Notes under the pieces: model-generated | Databases searched by the model: none | What the model saw: only the letters and a program-made list of their open reading frames with translations | What the model was told of the DNA's origin: nothing | Assembly: GCA_900660155.1 (NCBI GenBank) | Contig: CABFPE010000537.1 | Span: 244,452-308,451, forward strand | Direction: 5' to 3' | DNA length: 64,000 bases | Source: Hofstenia miamia | Taxonomy: Eukaryota; Xenacoelomorpha; Acoela; Hofsteniidae | In this document: positions 57,190-64,000 of the stretch, piece after piece | Layout: each line of letters opens with the position of its first letter | How positions within the stretch are numbered: the first letter of the stretch is position 1 | Position numbers and translations under genes: made by a program

Positions 57190-57870
57190 CATATAATTCT
57201 CTGCTCTTAGAAAAAGTTCATATTTTTAACCAAGTCCCATCGGCAAAACTTCTCGGAATAATCATCCAACGCAATCTAAAATGGAATGAGCACATAAATG
57301 AGACTTTGACTAAATGTAGTAAGAGACTGCATTTCAAACACTCATTTGTTAAAGCGCAGTGGGCTATCAGTGAATGATTTATGCCAAATATTCTTTGCGT
57401 TGATACGATCCACACTTGAATATTGGGCTCCTGTATGGCACCATGCTCTCACAATGGCTCAACGTGACAAACTGGAAAGTATACAACGACGTGCTTTTCG
57501 CATTATCCTTCCTGGAGAATCATATGAATATGCATGTGAGAAACTCATTTCAATACCCTGTTCAATAGGCGCGAATATATCTGCCAGCGCCTATGGAAAG
57601 ATATCATTATGAATGGAAATCACCGACTGAGTTATTTGGTTCCACCCACTCGTTCACTAGAATTCGACTTACGTGAACCAGGACGCTTCGAAGTTCTCTA
57701 GAGAACAGCGCGAAAGCAGAAATCATTTGCATATGCCGAAATCCAACGTTCCTTCATAATGAAATATTACTAAACTTTTTCATGTATTTATATTGTTTCG
57801 TATCTGTTTTTATCCCGTTACACTATTATTCAACCCAAGGGTTGTAAGTTGTAATAAATTTTCTCTCTCT
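57190..57870 (+). mobile_element. 3' end of a CR1/Jockey-type LINE
   Basis: Readable phrases are FNQVPSAKLLGIIIQRNLKW then NEHINETLTKCSKRL, and in another frame LKRSGLSVNDLCQIFFALIR, STLEYWAPVWHHALTMAQRD and KLESIQRRAFRIILP. LG-(I)-x-x-x-L-W-x-x-H and EY-x-P-VW...LE-x-IQ-RA-R-I-I are the standard post-catalytic part of these LINE reverse transcriptases. The frame changes near 57350 and again near 57555. The 3' end is TTGTAATAAATTTTCTCTCTC with a CT-rich tail. Confidence 0.82.
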
Positions 57871-57879
57871 CTCCCTCTC

Positions 57880-58300
57880 TCAAATCTGACTACATCAGCT
57901 CCATTAATAGTAATAGTGTTGACATTGTGCAGGGTTTGAAGTTCAGCACCGTCAGTAGAGCCCATCGCTCTGAACCCGAACTGTTCAGGAAAAAGCGGTA
58001 AATAAGTCCTACAAAGCTACGTGAAAGGACAGAAGTGATAACAATTGGGCCTATGAGCTGATCGAGGGAGGTTGGTTTCCTTACCTTGGCAATAGGATTG
58101 ATTATGGAAAAGTTCCGGTATTCAAAAAATGCATTGTAAATAAGTAGCAACAGGGTGCAAGAATGTGAGCATTTTCAGTAAATATCCAATAGGGCAAATA
58201 ATCCGGTCCACTAGCAGTTTTCTTTATGTTCAATAGAGAATAGTAAACTTGGGGACGTATGAGTGTTAATGGTTCATGAGTTGAGAGACGTAAGAGTTCT
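57880..58300 (-). mobile_element. LINE fragment, N-terminal part of reverse transcriptase
   Basis: On the minus strand: NIKKTASGPDYLPYWIFTEN, AHILAPCCYLF and MHFLNTGTFP, then in another frame PIAKVRKPTSLDQL and ITSVLSRSF, with GFRAMGSTDGA near 57965. KK-ASGPD-LPYW...ILAP...F-N-S-x-x-G-x-FP...P-K-x-KP...R-I-S is the start of CR1/Jockey reverse transcriptases. It abuts the opposite-strand LINE end at 57870. Confidence 0.8.
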
Positions 58301-59029
58301 GGTTCAGTGAAGGAAGCTATTGTAAATATAGATAGTGTTTTGCGTGCATGCCTGAGCCCGCCAGGCAGATGGGAGGGCAGGCACCGGGCATTACTGTGGA
58401 CGGGCGGGCATCGGGCGCTGAAATAACCGGGCATATGCTATGCCCGCTCAAATAAAGTCTGGTATAATCCTAAGATAATACTGTAATGATGGTGAAATAT
58501 TTTATATCAGTAGGGATGATATGTTCATTCAAGTTGTCATTTTAATTATATATATATATATACAGTCTATTGAATTTCTATGAAATTTGTTTCATTAGTA
58601 TACCTTTTGCTGGAAAATGTTGAATATGTTTTTAAAATTTATTATGATGTCATCACGGCTTTTCACCTACAGAACTTGAATGCGTGATGGATGGGACGAT
58701 CTTGCAAAAAACAAAACATTATATAGCACATTTGTTAATCTACTTTATGACATTATTTAATTTGTATTTTCATAAGTTGTTTCAAATTTTTAGCAGTGAG
58801 CCTTAAAAACCATATGGGTGTAGGACCAGCACTGGCAGTGTTAAATCTACAAATGCAAAACACTAATCTCTGCAATATTTGGACAGAATTAATAAATTTT
58901 ATAGGAGTTTCTCACTAAAAGACAAAATTATATAGTTCTTTTGCGTATTTTGATTAAATTTCGAGGTATTTTACGTTTTTCTCAATAGATGGCAGGCAGG
59001 CGGACCAGACCGCCCGTTCTTCTCCAGTC
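58301..59029. other. Non-coding stretch with GGGC-rich patch
   Basis: GCCTGAGCCCGCC and CGGGCGGGCATCGGGCG around 58350-58440 look like subterminal repeats of a DNA element; a second patch, GGCAGGCAGGCGG, lies near 58991. No target duplication was found. Confidence 0.4.
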
Positions 59030-59158
59030 AATTCCAAAAATATTTCATTCATAGAGGCCTAATTTCAGATACCTTTTATATTCAATGAAGAATTTGTGCC
59101 TAACAATGTCTTTTCGTGTCTTGCTCGTGCCAAAAATCAAGGCACGGTTCCAACACTG
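59030..59158. mobile_element. Half copy of the 4905 hAT MITE
   Basis: AATATTTCATTCATAGAGG, CTCGTGCCAAAAATCAAGG and the terminal CACGGTTCCAACACTG match the right half of 4905-5209. The left end is absent. Confidence 0.75.
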
Positions 59159-60000
59159 GTTATGTGACTACATTTTAAATAGAATAAAAATTAAAACTGC
59201 CTACTGTGAATACCCAGGAGTTTCTCACCAATTTAGGTGTGCTTTACACTTTTATTGCACATATTTATGACTTTTTAAATCTGTATTGTTGCTTTTTATG
59301 AATATGCGAACATCATTTATCTAATTAGAGCTGTCAAATATATGTTTGTAGCTATCAAAGCTTTAGAATACATAATTCGATTGTCTTAAGAGAAATATTG
59401 ATTATCGCAGCATTCACAATTTTGTAGGCCTACCATCTTGCGAGGTGTCATTGTTCTCGAGGTGCATAAAAATATATTTAAAAATATTTTTTTGAAAAAA
59501 GATGCTCTGCGGCATGTTCAAAAAAATTTTGCTTACGCATTATCAGGGATGTTCTAAGCTATGGATAATTTTTGTTCAGGCAAACATCTTTTAGAACTAA
59601 CCTCCTGTTAACGATAGAACTAATGTAATGGTGTGAGCAATGAACTAGTGAACTAAGTCTACATTTAGTGAATTACTATACAAAGAGGAGGTTCTAGTGT
59701 CTGGTTCGTTGAAAATTTCACATTTAGAAAAATAGAGATATTTTTACATGCTAAATATAACAGAAAATGTTGGTATTAACTAAATGCAAATATTCAATTT
59801 GAGATTTAGCATATTGAAGAGTTTCGCTTTAGCATCATATTTTTCAAAATTCATTTTCAGCCTAAAAAACTGGAATTTGATTTGCTATAAATTAGTAAAA
59901 TTACTTCTGCTTACATCTGTACACTACCATGCTCCATGGTTCAGTCAGAGAAAACAGGGGAGCTTCAAGTACAGTAAAAACCACCTCCTTTCATTTGCAG
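59159..60000. other. Non-coding stretch, possibly intron
   Basis: No repeat with clear limits. It ends in a pyrimidine-rich acceptor (CCTTTCATTTGCAG). Confidence 0.4.
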
Positions 60001-60128
60001 TGATCTGTGGAAATTTCTTTGTAAACTTCAGAACTTCCAACTCCATTGGAAAAGAAAAAGATAGATATGAGGGTCACACAAATATTAATGCTGCGCTGCC
60101 ACAATCTGCCTTTAATTACGTTTTGTGA
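60001..60128 (+). CDS. Possible terminal exon
   Basis: After a strong acceptor CCTCCTTTCATTTGCAG (AG at 59999-60000) the frame TG|ATC TGT... encodes ICGNFFVNFRTSNSIGKEKD and RYEGHTNINAALPQSAFNYV then L and TGA, 41 residues. The frame is also open further upstream. Composition looks like protein, but no family is recognised and no upstream exon was found. Confidence 0.35.
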
Positions 60129-60217
60129 CTTGCCATAATTTGAGTTTAATAGCTTATTTTTCTATCGTTTTTATTGGGTGAAGGAATATAGAAACGGATA
60201 TATATATATATATATAT

Positions 60218-60740
60218 ACAATTTTTCACGCTAAAGCCAAACATAATTATTCGTTTAGTAGGAAGTTTTCGGCTTTTATACTGACATTGGCGTTTGAATG
60301 TGTTTGCAACCGAAATCTTTAATTCAATCATTTTTATTTTTATGAAGCTTCTTAAATTTGCAACTATATGTACGGCAGTCAAAATGTTCATTATTATAAA
60401 CAACTTCTGGTAATATTATTACTTCGTTCCATAAGAACTGAATCCAAATGGCTCAATCAAAAACAGAATAACTAAGTTTATTGTTAAAGTTAATGGGGTA
60501 TTCCAAGGAAATAAATATAATTATTGTTGTAATTGCAATGCTGTGGCCTACTTAAACTCAAACAACAGCATTTTCTGGGTCCCAAACTATGCAAAATATT
60601 CCCTACTTATCAGGTAAAAAAAGAATTTTTTATTAACTTTGGTATGTAAACGACCAGTAATGTTATAGCGGCCTTTCACGAAGTTTCCAAGCGGCTGTGG
60701 TCTGGTAAATATATCCGGCCGCTAGCCGTTTTCCTCTTTA
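60218..60740. repeat. Repeat family D, copy 2
   Basis: Matches 53100-53716 in order: GCTAAAGCCAAACATAATTA, TTCGTTTAGTAGGA, TTGTTGTAATTGCAATGC and a degenerated GGCC-rich end (ATCCGGCCGCTAGCCGTTTTC). Confidence 0.68.
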
Positions 60741-61857
60741 CTTGGATAGAGTCAAAATATAGACATGCACAAGGAATGTTCTGTTCGTTGCGTTATTGTC
60801 ATATAACTGATGACAAAAAATGAATAATTGGATGTCAGGTGCCGACGTCTATAGGAATCCAAATTGATAGCTTGAAATAACGTTGGATACTTGTGGTTAT
60901 AGTTTATTATAACTAATTCTTTCAAAAAAACTTTTGATAAAATGCTAATTGTTTTAGTTACTGACATTGTAATAATTTTATTTGTATTTATTGCAGATAA
61001 TAATATATATCTAAGGTGGGGCAACATTTTATTTTAATGACCTTCTTACATTATCGCTCTAAGGGAAATGATTTAAACATCTATTCAGAATGTAATTAAA
61101 CATCAGTTGATTGATTCAGTTGAACTTCTTATTCCCAGGTTGAATGCTAATATGTGTTGCTCGTTTCATGTCCCTAACTTTTAATACATACTTTCTTGTT
61201 GACCAAATTTGCATTTTAAGATTTATAGGAAGTTTAGCCTACCTGTACTTCTATATTTGTAAAGGCCTCTAATTTGTTTGGTGAGCCCTTTGTTTGTTTC
61301 GAAGCGAATGTAGTATTTTAGGGCCACAAAGTGAAAGAATCTTGTGATATTCTTTATTTTATATATGTGGACAAAATTTAAACCAATTCGCTACTTTCAA
61401 AAACATTTTATTGCCTCATTTCCTTTTTGTGCTGTATTTCGTCAGGCCATGATTAAAGTATATATCCCTTGAAACATTATGATATTAAAATAGTGCACAA
61501 TGTGGGTAAAATTTTAACTTAAGTTTTAAGTAATGTCGCAAATCCCCTTAACCCCTCCCAAATGCGTGTTGACCCCCTTATCTGATAATGCTGGCTACGT
61601 CCTGGGCAATAGCCAATGCTTTGCAATAAATAATTGGAAAGGAATAGAGTATATTTTTCACTTGAAACTTGCTACTGTAAGTTTGTTTGGTATTAGACAA
61701 TCTTTATTCGAAAACGAGCGTCATGACACTTTTAGAGGCTCCATCATTATAAAATTAAAAAATAGATTGCAATTCCTGCTAAGTTTTCGAGAAACTCATG
61801 CTTCTAAAAATCAATGGAGGATGTAGTAAAAATTGTTTATTTTATTTCCGGGCGAGA
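60741..61857. other. Non-coding stretch
   Basis: GCTGGCTACGTCCTGGGC near 61590 resembles a hAT-type end; no partner end found. An open frame of 97 codons from 61533 begins in this transposon-like sequence and is not called. Confidence 0.4.
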
Positions 61858-62140
61858 CCCAATAAACAAAAAACGTTTAGATGATGTCTTATAACACGTC
61901 TTAAAATGGTCTAGCAGACGTTTAGAAATGGCATCTATGTCATGTGCAGAAGACGTCTTTTACAAATGGTTTAGAAGACGTATAGAAGACGCTTTACAAT
62001 ATCCTTGGTGGACACTAGATGGCATACAGCAACTGTTAGAAATATTGTTTTACAAAACGTTTAGAAGACTTACCTTAAGACGTCTTACGACATGTTATCC
62101 ACTATAAAACTGATATAAAACGTTTTGTTGTTTATTGCGG
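61858..62140. mobile_element. MITE with AAACGTTT ends, 283 bp
   Basis: Inverted ends CCCAATAAACAAAAAACGTTT and AAACGTTTTGTTGTTTATTG. The interior is built of AAGACGT and ACGTTTAGA words repeated about ten times in both orientations. A right-end fragment lies at 36024-36145. The target duplication was not determined. Confidence 0.78.
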
Positions 62141-63049
62141 ATCGATTCGGTCACAATGTTAATACCATATGGGTTGGGTCGGGTTAAGTCAGAAAGTTTA
62201 CTATTGTTTAAGGGTCAGGAGCAGATTTTTCGAATCGTTTCAACTTTGGTTCGTTAATACTTATTGGGTAGAAAAGTATGTAAGAAAAAATACATATGCT
62301 GTCTTATTACATTTTCATATATTTATCATAAATGATTTAAATTTGCGAGACAATCCTTGAGGCGCGAAAATGTATAAAAGAATGATTATCATCAATTCGA
62401 ATTTACTTAATCACAGTCAATTTAAGTTGGTTATGACTTAATTCATACAAGTCAAAATTGCCCCGCTCTTACAAATGTAACACCGAAGTTAAATATTTAT
62501 CTGAAATGCCACAGCAAACAATTAGATTAAGATATAGTGTATATGGAAGTAATGAATATTGAGAAGATCGTAGCATGTTGCTGTGGGCTGAAATATGTAT
62601 TAATATAAACGATTTAACTGCATGGCATAAGCGTTTGAAAGGTAAACACTGTATTTAAATCGCCATTAGACGGATTAACATTAATAGATGGGTGTTCGCA
62701 TTGTGCGATGTTTTCATGTCAGCGATCAACTGGGAGATAGGAAGGCGGTTTCCCACTCTTTGATCTTTATGACCATATAACAATATATCGCTGATTAAAA
62801 TCAAGTTCAACTCTGGCCTCTACTGTTCTATTTTTTCGTACATCTAAGCCAGAACGAATATTACTGGCCATCAATATGGAATTGTACATTTGCACTTTGT
62901 TAGCCAATCAGAAGTTGAGAGCAGGCAAGTGTCGCTTCGTCGCGTTTCCCCTTAATTTATTTCACTAAATACTTCGACAACTCAACATGCAGTTCTATTC
63001 GCAATGTAGGCCTTATTTAATCGGAGTTAGCGCCGATTGCTGAAAAACA
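62141..63049. other. Upstream region of the receptor exon
   Basis: No gene was supported. The region just upstream of 63050 presumably holds the 5' UTR and promoter of the glutamate-receptor-like gene, but no core promoter element could be assigned with confidence. Confidence 0.4.
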
Positions 63050-63457
63050 ATGCAATTGTTGAATATATTTATTCTCATGTGGCTACCAAAGCTCAGCTCA
63101 ACTGGCGAATTCCACGTAGGATATGTATTTAATAATTCCAAACACAACGCTGCAAATACAAAGGAAATGCTAAAAGCTGCCTACGATTCTCTGCAGCAAC
63201 CCAATCTCTTTGCAGACGACAAGGTTGAGCAGACTTTATCATCACGAATGCAATTTAGTTTATCAGCTAATGAACTCACGCCGTACAGCATTTTAGAAAA
63301 GCTGTGCACCCAGTTCAAAAGCAAAGAACCCACGGGTCTTGCTGCAGTGCTTGTGATCATGGATAAATACATGCTCTCTACTCTGACAATGATTGCTGAA
63401 CGCATTGGAGCTCCGATTATTGGCCTCGATGACACAGACTGGATTTTCTCTTTTAAG
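63050..63457 (+). CDS. First coding exon of an NMDA-type glutamate receptor-like protein
   Basis: ATG in context GAAAAACAATGC, 136 codons, then donor AAG|GTAATT in phase 0. Residues 3-13 form a hydrophobic core of a probable signal peptide. The mature part starts EFHVGYVFNNSKHN, followed by a helix (TKEMLKAAYDSL), the stretch YSILEKLCTQF, LAAVLVIMDKYMLSTLTMIA and IGAPIIGLDD (121-128). The alternation V-x-x-V-(x)-D, long helix, then PIIGL matches the first lobe of the bilobed amino-terminal domain of ionotropic glutamate receptors, especially NMDA (GluN) subunits. Ligand-binding and pore exons should lie beyond the window on the right. Other receptors with the same periplasmic-binding fold are the alternative. 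Confidence 0.6.
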
Positions 63458-63489
63458 GTAATTTTGTGCAAACATTAAAATAATAGTTG

Positions 63490-63723
63490 GGCGTTATTGT
63501 ACTTTAGGGGACCCAGTTTATGTGACGTCATCAAATGGGTATAAAACTCTAACCCTAACCCCAATCCCTCACCCAAAACTTGGGTGTTTTGCAAAAAATT
63601 AATCAACAAGATGAAATGCAATATAATTGCAATGGTTGGGGAGTAGGGTCAGGGTTAAGGTTAGAGTTTAATACCCATTTTATGACGTCACTCAAACTGT
63701 GTCCCCTAAAGTACAATAACGCC
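63490..63723. mobile_element. MITE with CRE palindromes, tandem copy 1
   Basis: Starts GGCGTTATTGTACTTTAGGG and ends with its inverted partner CCCTAAAGTACAATAACGCC; pairing continues inward through GACCCAGTTT...TGACGTCA and GGGTATTAAACTCTAACC-like arms, about 70 bp in all. The 8-bp AATAGTTG flanks it perfectly (63482-63489 and 63724-63731). TGACGTCA occurs at 63523 and 63683. It lies 32 bp into intron 1 of the receptor-like gene. Confidence 0.9.
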
Positions 63724-63731
63724 AATAGTTG

Positions 63732-63945
63732 GGGGTTATTTTACTTCAGGAGACCCAGTTCAAGTGACGTCATAAAATAATAATTAACCTTAATCCCTCA
63801 CCCAAAAATTTTACAAAAATTTATCAACATGATGAATTGCAATGTAATTTCAATGGCTGGGTTGTCGGGCTAGGATCAAGGTTAGAGTTTAATAACCATT
63901 TTATGGCGTCTTTTAAACGGGGTTCCCTAAAGTAAAACAACGCCT
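63732..63945. mobile_element. MITE with CRE palindrome, tandem copy 2
   Basis: Second, more diverged copy (GGGGTTATTTTACTTCAGGAG at left, CCCTAAAGTAAAACAACGCC at right), directly following copy 1. It shares the AATAGTTG at 63724-63731 and has the next one at 63946-63953. One intact TGACGTCA at 63765; the right-arm site is mutated. Confidence 0.88.
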
Positions 63946-64000
63946 AATAGTTGCATGTATCGGCAGATTAAATTGTGGAAAAATTATTTTCAAGCAGAAA

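Noticed and set aside
57880-58150. 57190-58300 as one LINE insertion with 5' inversion (twin priming)
   Set aside because: In such events the inverted 5' part lies upstream of the 3' part; here the opposite-strand piece lies beyond the 3' tail.
61533-61826. 97-codon frame starting with an ATG
   Set aside because: The start lies in hAT-like GCTACGTCCTGGG sequence and the rest has no motif or splice support.
1-64000. LTR retroelements, Polintons or other virus-like copies, CRISPR arrays, tRNA genes
   Set aside because: No long direct terminal repeats with internal gag/pol/integrase, no capsid-type frame, no regularly spaced repeat-spacer array and no cloverleaf with anticodon arm was recognised by eye. 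A tool-based search could still find degraded ones.

Overview
The window reads as nuclear DNA of an AT-rich, intron-bearing invertebrate animal. The evidence is short coding islands bounded by GT/AG splice sites, a glutamate-receptor-type first exon, and a dense load of hAT, Tc1/mariner and piggyBac relics plus LINE and Penelope-like pieces. It cannot be placed further from sequence alone; a tunicate, a cnidarian or another marine invertebrate would all fit. Most of the 64 kb is intron or intergenic DNA filled with transposon debris. No rRNA or tRNA gene, CRISPR array or bacterial-style operon was seen. No LTR or other virus-like element was recognised.

Layout. 1-7.3 kb: non-coding, with a 256-bp direct repeat pair, a hAT MITE with perfect 8-bp target duplications (4905-5209) and a hammerhead-like motif (6469). 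7.3-9.5 kb: the large 3' terminal exon (7297-8816, +) of a disordered, probably signalling-scaffold protein with eight Tyr-x-Asn motifs. 12.6-22 kb: an internally deleted LINE copy (-), a 1.7-kb hAT element with another MITE inside it, and a broken LINE (+) of the kind with a restriction-like endonuclease, interrupted by a 1-kb assembly gap. 23.3-35.3 kb: three related intronless genes for small proteins that look like ML (MD-2-related lipid-recognition) domains, two apparently whole (23381, 33140) and one 5'-truncated (34391). The last two lie in a tandem duplication whose two copies form a filled/empty pair for a hAT MITE. A piggyBac relic (31445-32004) and the 3' end of a LINE (29812) lie in the same stretch.

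36-49 kb: the end of a Penelope-like element with GIY-YIG endonuclease and hammerhead-like core (36931-37264, -), then candidate exons of one or two minus-strand genes (39941-48929). That gene region contains two copies of a Tc1-type MITE and a 1.1-kb duplication next to a single N, probably an assembly artefact. A 26-bp minisatellite with six AP-1 sites sits at 49182-49338. 51-54 kb: a decayed Tc1-like transposon, a short minus-strand exon (52664-52945) and a 1.1-kb hAT composite. 55-63 kb: more MITEs, two abutting LINE fragments, and a candidate + strand terminal exon (60001-60128). 63.05 kb to the end: the first coding exon of an NMDA-type ionotropic glutamate receptor, with a tandem pair of MITEs bearing CRE palindromes at the start of its intron 1.

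The genes do not form a recognisable pathway. The main stories are recent small-gene duplication, successive waves of cut-and-paste MITEs, and assembly joins that can mislead gene models.
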